Source of the DNA: an uncultured Prevotella sp.
GTDB taxonomy: Bacteria > Bacteroidota > Bacteroidia > Bacteroidales > Bacteroidaceae
Reading direction: 5' to 3'
NCBI GenBank assembly: GCA_944320675.1
Contig: CALUIJ010000052.1
Span: forward strand, 1-35,165
Length of the DNA: 35,165 bases
Numbering within the stretch: position 1 is the first letter of the stretch; every line of letters begins with the position of its first letter. Positions 24,025-32,579 of this stretch are shown here, piece after piece. The translations under genes were made by a program, and so were the position numbers. The notes beneath the pieces were generated by a model. That model was not told the DNA's origin, made no database searches, and saw nothing but the letters and a program-made list of their open reading frames with translations.

Positions 24025-26550
24025 TTATCCGCCGTCGCCCGGCAGGCGCACCACGCTAAGCGAGTATGGCGGCATTTCATAAGTGAACACGGGTGTCACG
24101 CCGACGGTACTTTCAACAGGCCTGGCGGCCTTGTCGGCGGGTTTGCCGGCAAGCACGGTGAGGGCGGCCTGCCCTCCGGCGGTCAACGACGAGAGGTCTG
24201 CCGTGACGTTGGTTTCCATGGGCAGCATGTTGACAAACTTCATGATAATGTCGCCGGTCTTGCTGTCGCGCACCACAGACGTGGCTATGCGGCTGTCAAC
24301 CTTGCGGTCCGGGTTGTCCGTCGTGCGGTCTACGGGCACGTATCGGTCGCCCGAATTGCGCCCGAAGAGCTGCTGCACGTAGTATCCTACGGTGGGTTTC
24401 ACCTCCGTGTTGTTGAAGTATATCATGTCGGGATTCCACTGCGTGTGCCCCTCCTTGGCCAGCAGCGGGGCGTAAGAAGCCATCCCGACCACGTCGCCGT
24501 TGCGCTCCACCGCCGTAAGGTAGAGCGCCTCTGACAGTGCTGTCTCAATGTTGTTGGGGCGGCCGGGCAGATGGGCGGCGTATTCGCCGAGGTAGACCTT
24601 GGATTTCGAGCGGTCGTAACGGTCGTAGAAGTCCTGGTTGTAGACAAACCATCCGGGGGCCACGTAATAGTGCTCGTCGACCATTGGCACGCCAAGCTTG
24701 TCGGCAAGCAGCCAGCCCTCATCATAATCAGAACCTTCATAAAACGGGCCTGCGGTGCCTATCACGGTTATTTCGGGATGACGCTCCTTGATTGCGTTGT
24801 AAATCATGGTGAAGCGTTCCTCGAACACGTCGGTTATCTGGTCCTCGTTGCCGATGCCGATATACTTCAGGTTGAAAGGCCTCGAATGGCCGGCCTCGGC
24901 GCGCATCCTGCCCCAGCGGCTCGTCTTGGCGTTGCCGTTGGCATATTCTATAAGGTCGAGAATGTCTTGTATGTAAGCCTCCATCTCGTCCATCGGTATG
25001 CCCTCCTGCTGCCCTCCGCCGAGCAGGCGGCCTGGTATGCAGGCCGAGTTTTGGCACGGCACGCCGGCCGCAATCACGGGCAAAGGCTCGGCTCCGATGT
25101 CTTCGCAGAACTGAAAGTACTCGAAATAGCCCAAGCCCATCGTCTGGTGGTAACCCCAGAGGTTTTTCATCGGCTTGCGGGCCTCCAGCGGCCCTATGGA
25201 GTTTTTCCAGCGGTATATGTTGTCGATGCCCTGTCCGTGAGCCACGCATCCGCCGGGAAAGCGCACGAAGCGCGGACGTATGTCGGCTATGGCCCGGGCG
25301 AGGTCGGCGCGCAGGCCGTTCTTACGCCCTTTGAAAGTGTTCTCTGGGAAGAGCGACAGCATGTCGAAGCAATATCGGCCGGCATCCGCCGGCTCTACGG
25401 CAAGCACGGCATCGACGGCCGAAGCGGCGGCCGTAAGCGTGACCGAGAGCTTGCGCCATTCGGCCGACGACGCCCTGACCACCCTGCTCGCGAGCTCAAC
25501 GCCGTCCTTTGAGCGCAGGCTCACCTTTATGTCGGCAGGCGAATGGCGCACCGAGAGGTTGGCCGAAGGATTGACGTCGCCCACGCGCACGAACATTGAG
25601 AAATCATACTTTTCGCCTTTCCTCACGACAATGCAGTCGTAACCCATGTTGACGAGTGCCGCTCCGGGCGTAGCGACGTCGAGCACCGCATAGTGCGGAT
25701 TATTGGGATGCACCGGCTTGGCCGTCTCGATAGCCATCGACGCGCCCGAGCCTTGAAGCGTCCAGGCGTAAGACGGCCCCCAGTCTTCCACGCCGCCGTT
25801 CTCTCCCTCGGCGTATTCAAAATCGCGGTTTTGCACGAGTTCGGCATAAAGTCCGCCGTCGGCGCCGTAGTTGATGTCCTCGAAAAATACGCCTATCAGC
25901 TTGTCGCTGATGGTCTTCTCCCTGTCAGGACGCAACGTCAGGGCGATGTTTACAGGCTTCAACCCGGCAAAACGGGCACCGTCTTGCGCCGCACGCTCGT
26001 CATATAAAGCAGCCAGGCTATCGCTTCTTTCGGCGAAACGGAGCAGCCTTTCAACGTCGCCCCACGCAACCTTGACCACTGTGCCCTCTTCTTCCACGCC
26101 GCCGACTGCCGCCGTGAGCCGCGTAAACGCCGTCCATTCACCCGGCACGTATTTGTCAAACTGTGCGTCGGTGAAATATGTCTGGCGGCGCCACCGCGTC
26201 AAGTCGGCCGAGGCGGCATGGCCGAACTCCCTGCCGCCGGCGTGCAACTGCCACACGCAATGCCACACGCCGTCGGCCGAGCGGCGCAGTTCGGGCTTTA
26301 GCATGCGCTTCTCGCTGCCCCACAACGAGTAGTCGCACTTCAGGAAACCGCGTCCGCCGCCTATGCTCGTCCAGTTTTCGCCGTCGCCGCTCCACGCAAA
26401 GCGCAGGCCGCTGCGGCCGTCGTCCGACGCAGTAGCATAGGAAAACAGATACACGGAATCGGGCACGTTGGCCACTCCCTCTACGCCGGCCCGGGCGGGC
26501 GAGAGCCACGCACAAGCGCACAACACTGTAAAAACAGCAAAACGTTTCAT
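24025..26550 (-). CDS. Secreted GH51 alpha-L-arabinofuranosidase with N-terminal GH43-like appendage
   Basis: An 841-residue protein with a signal peptide ending ARA at about 21. Residues about 30-195 resemble part of a five-bladed propeller of GH43 type (VYLFSYATASDDGRSGLRFAWS, then blades around YSLWGSEKRMLKPELRRSADG and FGHAASADLTRW) but are too short for a whole domain. A carbohydrate-binding-like beta-sandwich (about 265-400) follows. The GH51 barrel has acid/base Glu569 in GIGNEDQ and nucleophile Glu656 in YLGEYA, then a C-terminal beta domain. It should release alpha-linked L-arabinofuranose. The gap to the preceding GH43 gene is 41 bp, so they are co-transcribed. Confidence 0.93.
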   Translation of the reverse strand: MKRFAVFTVLCACAWLSPARAGVEGVANVPDSVYLFSYATASDDGRSGLRFAWSGDGENWTSIGGGRGFLKCDYSLWGSEKRMLKPELRRSADGVWHCVWQLHAGGREFGHAASADLTRWRRQTYFTDAQFDKYVPGEWTAFTRLTAAVGGVEEEGTVVKVAWGDVERLLRFAERSDSLAALYDERAAQDGARFAGLKPVNIALTLRPDREKTISDKLIGVFFEDINYGADGGLYAELVQNRDFEYAEGENGGVEDWGPSYAWTLQGSGASMAIETAKPVHPNNPHYAVLDVATPGAALVNMGYDCIVVRKGEKYDFSMFVRVGDVNPSANLSVRHSPADIKVSLRSKDGVELASRVVRASSAEWRKLSVTLTAAASAVDAVLAVEPADAGRYCFDMLSLFPENTFKGRKNGLRADLARAIADIRPRFVRFPGGCVAHGQGIDNIYRWKNSIGPLEARKPMKNLWGYHQTMGLGYFEYFQFCEDIGAEPLPVIAAGVPCQNSACIPGRLLGGGQQEGIPMDEMEAYIQDILDLIEYANGNAKTSRWGRMRAEAGHSRPFNLKYIGIGNEDQITDVFEERFTMIYNAIKERHPEITVIGTAGPFYEGSDYDEGWLLADKLGVPMVDEHYYVAPGWFVYNQDFYDRYDRSKSKVYLGEYAAHLPGRPNNIETALSEALYLTAVERNGDVVGMASYAPLLAKEGHTQWNPDMIYFNNTEVKPTVGYYVQQLFGRNSGDRYVPVDRTTDNPDRKVDSRIATSVVRDSKTGDIIMKFVNMLPMETNVTADLSSLTAGGQAALTVLAGKPADKAARPVESTVGVTPVFTYEMPPYSLSVVRLPGDGG

Positions 26551-26591
26551 CGCATTCGTTATTTAAAAACATCGGTAAAAATCATTATAAC

Positions 26592-27617
26592 TTACTTAGC
26601 ACGGCCGTCGGCCTTGCCTTCGATACGGCGTTTCAGCACAAGCTTGTCGCCCGAAAGGTCGACCTCGAAAAGCTGCGGGATACGCACAAACCTGCCGTCA
26701 ACATCCTTATGGCTGTGTACGGACATGAGCCAACGGCCGTTAAAGTCCTTGAACAGCATGCCGTGACCGTGGTTCGGCGGGGTTATCGGATCGGACTCTT
26801 GCGTCCAAGGGCCGTCGAGCGTACCGCTCTCAGAGTATGCCACGCCCTGCGTGTAAACATCGCCGATCCAACTTGTCCACAGCATCCCGAGGCGGCCGGT
26901 TCCGGTGCGGAACAGCCAAGGGCCGTCGGTAACGCGGTTGGGGCCTTCCTTACCCTCCACTACCTCACGGCTCCAAGGCGAGTCGCTCGCCCTGAACAGG
27001 ATCTTACCCTCGCCCACCGAACCGCTTATGTCAGGCTTAAGTTCGATTTTCTCAATTGTTCCATCCCAATTCTGAATCCACTCCCAGCAATACACCATGT
27101 AGGGCTTGCCGTCCGTGTCCACCCAAAACGTACCGTCGAGGGTGCATTTCGTGGCAGGCAGATAGGCTTCGCCGCCGACTGGGAGGTAAGGCCCGCCGGG
27201 GCGGTCGCTAACGAGAACATGGCAGGCACGCCTCGGTATGGCCGATCCCTTGTAGTTTCCTATGGTCACAGAATCGTTGGTAAACGTGGCGAAATAATAA
27301 TATTTACCCTTATATTCGTGCAGCTCAGCCGCCCATATTTGCGGCCTGCCGCCCATCCACGAGCTTGGGTCTGTATGGGCGACGACGAACGGACCGTCCC
27401 AAAAGTCCAAGTCCTTGCTCTTCCACATAAGGCCGCCCGTACCCGTCATATAATACGTCTTGGTGGCTTCGTCGGCAAGTATGCAGGGATCGCTGAGCAG
27501 GATTGAGTCGCGCGGTATGGCCGTCTTAAACGTCGGATGCCTGCCGCCTTGCGCACAAAGGGCGGAAGATACCGACGCAACCAGCATGAAAATGAATAAA
27601 TAACGGAATCGTTGCAT
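26592..27617 (-). CDS. Secreted GH43-family glycoside hydrolase, single domain
   Basis: A 341-residue, single five-bladed propeller with an N-terminal signal peptide (cleavage about residue 22). The catalytic base is Asp43 in LLSDPCIL and the pKa-modulating acid Asp161 in CTLDGTFW. At the general-acid position the motif reads RVTDGPW (Asp231) instead of the usual EGP; I recall TDGP in some Bacteroidetes subfamilies, but it is worth checking. Likely activities are arabinofuranosidase, exo-galactanase or xylosidase. It lies 80 bp after the tandem GH43 gene, separated by a perfect 9-bp-stem hairpin, and 41 bp before GH51. Confidence 0.9.
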   Translation of the reverse strand: MQRFRYLFIFMLVASVSSALCAQGGRHPTFKTAIPRDSILLSDPCILADEATKTYYMTGTGGLMWKSKDLDFWDGPFVVAHTDPSSWMGGRPQIWAAELHEYKGKYYYFATFTNDSVTIGNYKGSAIPRRACHVLVSDRPGGPYLPVGGEAYLPATKCTLDGTFWVDTDGKPYMVYCWEWIQNWDGTIEKIELKPDISGSVGEGKILFRASDSPWSREVVEGKEGPNRVTDGPWLFRTGTGRLGMLWTSWIGDVYTQGVAYSESGTLDGPWTQESDPITPPNHGHGMLFKDFNGRWLMSVHSHKDVDGRFVRIPQLFEVDLSGDKLVLKRRIEGKADGRAK

Positions 27618-27664
27618 GTTTTTGTCTTTAAGATATTAGCTTTTAAAGGTTGTTACGACAAACT

Positions 27665-27689
27665 AGGACGGCGTATGGTGCGCCGTCCT
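27665..27689 (-). terminator. Hairpin between the two GH43 genes
   Basis: AGGACGGCG (27665-27673) and CGCCGTCCT (27681-27689) form a perfect 9-bp stem with a 7-base loop, 8 bp after the stop of the tandem GH43 gene. No good U-tract follows on the minus strand, so it may be an RNA-stability or partial-termination element within the operon. Confidence 0.55.
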
Positions 27690-27697
27690 GGAAAAAG

Positions 27698-29620
27698 TCA
27701 TTCAGTCAATGAGACACGGCGTATCGTTCCGTCGGCGTCGAACTCTAGGCGGTCGATGCAGACCTCGCGGTGGATGCCGGGCTGCTTGTCCTTGCCAATA
27801 TAGTTCTTGTTAATGCGGTGGTAAACGATAAACCACTCGTCAGTACCCGGCTTACGGACAACCGAGCAATGGGCCGGGCCGTAGATTTCCTTGGCCGGAT
27901 CTTGGATGGTTACTATCGGATTCTTCGCCACCTTGATTTTGCCGAGTGGCGAATCGGACGTTCCGTAGGCTACGTGATAATTGGGAGAGCCCGTATCGTC
28001 GACCGACCAAAGGAAGTAATACACGCCCTTGCGGTAAAACACATACGGGGCTTCGCGGTACTCGTAATCCTTAAGCGAGCCGCCGCGGGGCGTCATCACC
28101 TTCACTGTCTCTTGCCTTACCGTCACCATGTCGTCGTTAAGCTCGGCACCGGCCATGTATCCGTTGCCCCAATAAAGGTATGGTTGGCCCGACGCGGGGT
28201 CGACGAATACGTCAACGTCGATCTGCTGCCCGCCGCCGGCAGGCGACTCGGTGACAATCGGTGAGCCCATGTCCTTGAACGGACCGACGGGCGTATCGCC
28301 CACGGCCACGCCGATTTGCTTGCCCGAGTTGTCGTTAGGGTTGCCGCTGTAGTAGAAGAAATACTTATACTTACCGTCTATAAGGCGCTCTTCCATGGCT
28401 GGCGCCCATGCGTTGCCGTTAGCCCAAGGCACTTGGGGCGAACGTAAATCAAGCACGACACCCTCGTAAGTCCAATCTTCCAAATCGGCCGAAGAGTACG
28501 CCGTAAAATACCATCCGCCCCACCCCGGTTGTCCGTCGGTGGTTGAGTAGATGTAATAACGGCCGGTATTCTCGGAATAAAGGATTTCCGGATCGGCGTG
28601 GAATCCCGGTATGACGGGGTTCTTCGACAGTTCGCCGACGGCTTCGGGCTTGCCCCACTTGTCGGTTATGCGCTTCAGTTCTGCGCGCGTTATCGGTATG
28701 ACCGTGCCGTGACGGGGATGGAAGTCCATCTTAACGGCCTGGTCAATCACCTTGAAATGCTCGAAGTCGGTGGTCTCAGTAAACTGGTAACGGCCGTTCA
28801 TGTAGACGTCGTACATAAGTATATACTTGTCCTGACCTATGAGTTTGAACGTTCCTGCGCCCTCGACGGCCTCCTTTGTCTGCTGCTTGTAGTCGGGACT
28901 TTCAGTCCATTTGCCCGACGTCAGCGAGCGCGTCGTCGCCACCTTGATGCCGTTGCCGTGGCCCTCGGTCTTGTAGAAAAGGTGGTAAACGCCGTCCTTG
29001 TAAACTATGTCGCCGTCGATGCACGATTTCTTGTCTTGCGGAACGAACAGCGGACGGGGCTCGCCCACGAGGTCGGTGAAGTCGTCGTTGGCGTAAGCAT
29101 AATATATAATGTCAGGCCCCGAACCGTACTGCATCGACCAGTACACCATGTAACGGCCCGCCTCGCGGTCAAAAATGGTCTGCGGTGCCCAAACGCGCTT
29201 GAGCTGTTCCTGGCCGGGATAACGCTTCTGGATGTTGATGACGGAATGTGTCCAGTTAACCAAGTCGGCCGACTTTAGCAGCACCATGGCGCGGTTGGAG
29301 TCCCAACCGTTGCCCGACACCATGTCGGTGGCGACCATGTAGAACGTCCGTCCGTCTTCGCAACGCAAGATGTGCGGGTCGCGCACGCCACCTGTAGAAC
29401 TGATAACTTTCGAGTCGAGCACGGACCGGTTGCCGTTGAGTGCCCAATACTCGTAGCCGTCAGTGCTGACGGCAAAGCGTATCGCTTCCTCCTCGATGTT
29501 GTTGCCCGTGAAATAAACGAACAGGTATGCGGCGTAGTCTTTTTCCTCGACTTGCGCCGCAGAGGCTGCGCCCGACACGAGGCAAAGCGCCGTTAGAAGT
29601 GTGAACAATCTGTGTTTCAT
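27698..29620 (-). CDS. Secreted tandem-domain GH43 enzyme
   Basis: A 640-residue protein with a signal peptide ending ASA (about 21), then two complete GH43-like propellers. Domain 1 (about 25-315): Asp81 in VRDPHI, Asp202 in CIDGDIVY, Glu253 in VEGAGTF. Domain 2 (about 330-640): Asp343 in HADPEIL, Asp468 in QIDVDVF, Glu523 in REAPYVF. All six catalytic carboxylates are present, so both may be active, perhaps on different linkages of a branched arabinose-rich glycan. The neighbours (GH35, GH51, GH127) support arabinosidase activity. An octamer repeat tract begins 6 bp before the start codon. Confidence 0.9.
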   Translation of the reverse strand: MKHRLFTLLTALCLVSGAASAAQVEEKDYAAYLFVYFTGNNIEEEAIRFAVSTDGYEYWALNGNRSVLDSKVISSTGGVRDPHILRCEDGRTFYMVATDMVSGNGWDSNRAMVLLKSADLVNWTHSVINIQKRYPGQEQLKRVWAPQTIFDREAGRYMVYWSMQYGSGPDIIYYAYANDDFTDLVGEPRPLFVPQDKKSCIDGDIVYKDGVYHLFYKTEGHGNGIKVATTRSLTSGKWTESPDYKQQTKEAVEGAGTFKLIGQDKYILMYDVYMNGRYQFTETTDFEHFKVIDQAVKMDFHPRHGTVIPITRAELKRITDKWGKPEAVGELSKNPVIPGFHADPEILYSENTGRYYIYSTTDGQPGWGGWYFTAYSSADLEDWTYEGVVLDLRSPQVPWANGNAWAPAMEERLIDGKYKYFFYYSGNPNDNSGKQIGVAVGDTPVGPFKDMGSPIVTESPAGGGQQIDVDVFVDPASGQPYLYWGNGYMAGAELNDDMVTVRQETVKVMTPRGGSLKDYEYREAPYVFYRKGVYYFLWSVDDTGSPNYHVAYGTSDSPLGKIKVAKNPIVTIQDPAKEIYGPAHCSVVRKPGTDEWFIVYHRINKNYIGKDKQPGIHREVCIDRLEFDADGTIRRVSLTE

Positions 29621-29626
29621 CTGTTT

Positions 29627-29680
29627 GGTGGTTATAGGGTTGTAAGGTTTTACGGTTATGAAGGTTATGGAGGTTTACGG
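29627..29680. repeat. Degenerate GGTTNTNN octamer tract before the tandem GH43 gene
   Basis: Plus-strand units GGTTATAG, GGTTGTAA, GGTTTTAC and GGTTATGA are followed by slightly longer AGGTTATGG and AGGTTTACGG. The tract occupies the ribosome-binding region of the minus-strand GH43 gene, as the 8332-8372 tract does for GT92. Confidence 0.65.
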
Positions 29681-29747
29681 CAGGAGAGCCATACGGCTTG
29701 CGCTTATGACGCATAAAAGCACATATTCAAGAACGTAAGCAAACCAC

Positions 29748-29770
29748 GGAGAACCGCCGAAGCGGTCTCC
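29748..29770 (-). terminator. Hairpin after the GH35 gene
   Basis: GGAGAACCGC (29748-29757) pairs with GCGGTCTCC (29762-29770) through a CGAA loop with one bulged A, about 38 bp after the GH35 stop. It lacks a strong U-tract; intercistronic attenuator or weak terminator. Confidence 0.45.
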
Positions 29771-29807
29771 ATGGCATGCTCTCCAATGCCCCGTTCGGCG
29801 CAATGGC

Positions 29808-32180
29808 TTAATATACGTAGATTTTATAGTCTTTCACGCCGTTGACATCACCCTGCGTGGTGCACGGCAGGTATTCAAGTGCGCTGACGGTCTGCTCCTT
29901 GCCCATGTCGATAACGAGCAAATGGGGCAGCCCCGAGCCGCCGACCGTGCTCCAATAGGTTGACTCTTGCAGGTCGAAAGCCTTGTCGCCGGTATGGTTG
30001 CCGTTGTCGGCATCCTCGCTGTCGGCATATTTCGTCGCCCACGAATTGCGGTCGACGCGCTTGCCACCGGCATCCTGTACGTAAAGCTCGGCAACCGAAA
30101 CCACGTCGCCTTCACCGTCAGCGCTAAGGCACTGGATGGCTATGTGGCGGCCTTTCACGGGAGAAGCGAACTTGACTGTCTGCCATTCGCGCGCCGAAGA
30201 GAACTGGCCGGCGGCCACGGGCGTAGCCGAATTGAGGTCGGGACGGTCGCCCGGATTGTTGTGGCGGTTGCTCTTCTCCAGCTGAAGTTTGTCAAGCTCG
30301 GGCTTGTCCTGGCACCATGCCTCGGCCTGCCTGGGGCCTACAACGTCGAGAACTATTACTTCGTTCTTGCCTTTCTTCAGCCAGCATCCGGGCACGTAGA
30401 GCGTCTGCTGCGGGCCGATGCTCCAGAAGCGGCCTATGGCGTGGCCGTTGACGTAAACCTGACCCTTGCCCCATGTCTCCATGTTGAGGAATGTGTCGCC
30501 GACCTTTTTCAGGTTGAAGCAGCCACGGTAATAGCCCGGAGCCTGACGGCCCGGCTGGGTGCCGAGCGCAACCGACTGCGTGGCGGACGCGGCCGACTGA
30601 CCGGCGGCGAGCGCCTTAACGGCCGTGGCGTAATCGTCGGGAAGGGTCTGCATAGTCCAATCCTTAAGATTCCATGACACTTCGTCGCCGTCGACCGTGG
30701 CGCGGACAAACACGTCTTCAGTCAACCCCTTGAAATCCTTGATGGCGCGGCCGAAGTTGATGCGTCCCATGCCCTCTACGACGATGGTCATACGGCTGCC
30801 CTTCTTCAGCGGCGGCAGGGCGAGCGTAGTCTCGTTCCTTACGCGGTCGGTCTTGCCGACATACTTGCCGTCGACGTAAACCTGGGCGTAGTCGTGGGCG
30901 CCGTTGAGCAGAAGCACGCTGTTTGACGGCACCTCGGGCAACGCCGTAGAGTAAGCCACAGTACCCCAGCCCATGTCAAGCTCCTCGAAAGTGAGCGGGG
31001 AGCGGCCTTCGACGGTCTTGTCGATGCCGCAGGCGAGCGGAGCATACTCCGTAAGCGCGAACTTGGGCGCGCTTACGAGTGCGGCGGCGGGCTTGGGCAC
31101 GGAGGGCAGGCGGCCGTCGGAATACTTCTGCATGGTTTCGCGCAGCGTGTAATACTTAGGCGTGGCTGCGCCATACTCGTTAACGGGCGCGTCGTAGTCG
31201 TAAGACGTAACGTCGGGGGCGAAGCCGGGAGAGTTGGCTCCGGCCCAATGGCCGAACGACGTTCCGCCGTGGGTCATGTAGAGCGAGAAGGATATTCCCT
31301 TTGACAACATTTCGTCGATGTTGGCCACCATGTCGGCGGCGGGGCGTGTCTCGTGGCGCGCGCCCCACTTGTCGAACCATCCGCTCCAGAACTCCGAACA
31401 CATAAGCGGCGACTGCGGACGCAGCTCGCCCAATCGGCGGAACTGGTCGTCGATGTTGGAGCCGGTGCCGAAGTTCATCGTCCACACAAGGTCGTCAAGC
31501 CCGTTGAGGGTGAAGTTGCTCGACCAGTCGCACTGGAAGAGCGCAACCTTGTCGAAACCCGAGCGGCGCACGATGTCGCGTATGGCGGAGACATAAGCCT
31601 TGTCCTCGCCGTAAGAACCATACTCGTTCTCTACCTGCACCATGATTATCGGGCCGCCGTTCTGTATGGTAAGCGGAGCGAGCTGCTCGCCCACCTTCTC
31701 CATGAACTTGCCGACACGCTCCATGAAATACGGATCTTGCTCGCGCAGGCGTATGTCTTTCTTTTTGAGCAGCCACCAAGGCAGTCCGCCCATCTCCCAC
31801 TCGGCGCACACGTAAGGCCCGGGGCGCACGATGACGTACATGCCGTTCTTCTGAGCGACGCGGCAGAACTCTGCGATGTCGTTCTGCCCAGTGAAGTCGA
31901 ACTCGCCCTCACGCTGCTCGTGGATGTTCCAGAACACGTACATGCACACGGTGTTCATGCCCAACGCCTTGCACATCTTAATGCGGTGCTCCCAATAAGG
32001 GCGTGGGATTCGGGGATAATGCAGCTCGGCAGCCTTGACGATGAACGGCTTGCCGTTGAGCAGAAAAGTCTTGTCGCCAGTGGTGAACGTGCCGCCATTT
32101 GCGGCGGCCGACTCTCCGGGCGAACCTGTAAGCAGTGCGAGCGAAAGGGCCAACGCACTGAAAAGTGAAGGTATCTTCAT
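29808..32180 (-). CDS. Secreted GH35 beta-galactosidase with C-terminal discoidin-like domain
   Basis: A 790-residue enzyme. After the signal peptide (about 1-26) comes the GH35 TIM barrel: LHYPRIPRPYWEHRIKMCKA near the start, acid/base Glu186 in VENEYGSYG, and nucleophile Glu263 in CSEFWSGWFD. Two beta-rich domains follow (about 400-620). Residues about 650-790 resemble an F5/8-type-C (CBM32-like) sugar-binding domain, including WSTVGGSGLPHLLVIDMG. GH35 enzymes release terminal beta-galactose, here probably from the side chains or backbone of an arabinogalactan. It begins after a leader of about 260 nt that contains palindromes and a repeated promoter module, so it may start a separate transcript. 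Confidence 0.94.
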   Translation of the reverse strand: MKIPSLFSALALSLALLTGSPGESAAANGGTFTTGDKTFLLNGKPFIVKAAELHYPRIPRPYWEHRIKMCKALGMNTVCMYVFWNIHEQREGEFDFTGQNDIAEFCRVAQKNGMYVIVRPGPYVCAEWEMGGLPWWLLKKKDIRLREQDPYFMERVGKFMEKVGEQLAPLTIQNGGPIIMVQVENEYGSYGEDKAYVSAIRDIVRRSGFDKVALFQCDWSSNFTLNGLDDLVWTMNFGTGSNIDDQFRRLGELRPQSPLMCSEFWSGWFDKWGARHETRPAADMVANIDEMLSKGISFSLYMTHGGTSFGHWAGANSPGFAPDVTSYDYDAPVNEYGAATPKYYTLRETMQKYSDGRLPSVPKPAAALVSAPKFALTEYAPLACGIDKTVEGRSPLTFEELDMGWGTVAYSTALPEVPSNSVLLLNGAHDYAQVYVDGKYVGKTDRVRNETTLALPPLKKGSRMTIVVEGMGRINFGRAIKDFKGLTEDVFVRATVDGDEVSWNLKDWTMQTLPDDYATAVKALAAGQSAASATQSVALGTQPGRQAPGYYRGCFNLKKVGDTFLNMETWGKGQVYVNGHAIGRFWSIGPQQTLYVPGCWLKKGKNEVIVLDVVGPRQAEAWCQDKPELDKLQLEKSNRHNNPGDRPDLNSATPVAAGQFSSAREWQTVKFASPVKGRHIAIQCLSADGEGDVVSVAELYVQDAGGKRVDRNSWATKYADSEDADNGNHTGDKAFDLQESTYWSTVGGSGLPHLLVIDMGKEQTVSALEYLPCTTQGDVNGVKDYKIYVY

Positions 32181-32238
32181 ATTCTTGTTTTATTGTTATA
32201 AATTTACTGTCAGTTGGAAGCTATGCCTCCATATTTGC

Positions 32239-32320
32239 TAAAGACGGTATTCCACGCCGCAAAAGGTTGTCTTTCTGCTTATAAAAGACCGTCTTCCGTA
32301 CGACGAAAGGTCACCTTTCG
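32239..32320. repeat. AAAGACSGTCTTT-type palindromes in the GH35 leader
   Basis: TAAAGACGGTAT (32239-32250), AAAGACCGTCTT (32284-32295) and the near-perfect CGAAAGGTCACCTTTCG (32304-32320) are successive short inverted repeats in the transcribed leader of GH35. They match the sequences at 15.2 and 23.9 kb. Confidence 0.55.
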
Positions 32321-32446
32321 GATTGTAAGCAAAAACCTGTTTCCCGGTTAACATTACGCACCAGCCGCGCAATCGCCGCTACGCCGTACAAGCACGGCCA
32401 TGCAGTCAGCTTACAGCCGGCGCAACGTTGCCGACTTGCACACCTG

Positions 32447-32522
32447 CAAAGATAATGCAAGCGAGCGCAATGTAAGCTTGCTTACTAATTGCCGAGTGCA
32501 GCTTATCTTATGCAAAGATAAG
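32447..32522 (-). repeat. Palindromic promoter-like repeat module (minus-oriented copy), upstream of GH35
   Basis: Read on the minus strand: CTTATCTT-TGCAT-AAGATAAG (32522-32502) with a TATCTTTG box (32520-32513), then AAGCTG..CTCGGCAATTAG, and 66 bp later a second TATCTTTG box (32454-32447). This matches the 2592-2682 module in box sequence, palindrome, spacing and part of the spacer. Either box could serve as the -7 element for GH35. Confidence 0.65.
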
Positions 32523-32543
32523 GATTTTACGGCAAAACATACA

Positions 32544-32572
32544 ATCGGAGGACGAGATTCACGCCCTCCGAT
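32544..32572 (-). terminator. Candidate terminator after GH30
   Basis: ATCGGAGG (32544-32551) and CCTCCGAT (32565-32572) form an 8-bp stem with a 13-base loop just after the GH30 stop. On the minus strand it is followed by a T-rich TTGTATGTTTT. Confidence 0.55.
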
Positions 32573-32579
32573 CGCATGT

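Noticed and set aside
24571..25512. 313-codon plus-strand frame inside GH51
   Set aside because: Antisense shadow; the GH51 catalytic glutamates lie in the overlapping sense frame.
31353..32168. 271-codon plus-strand frame inside GH35
   Set aside because: Antisense shadow of a high-confidence GH35.
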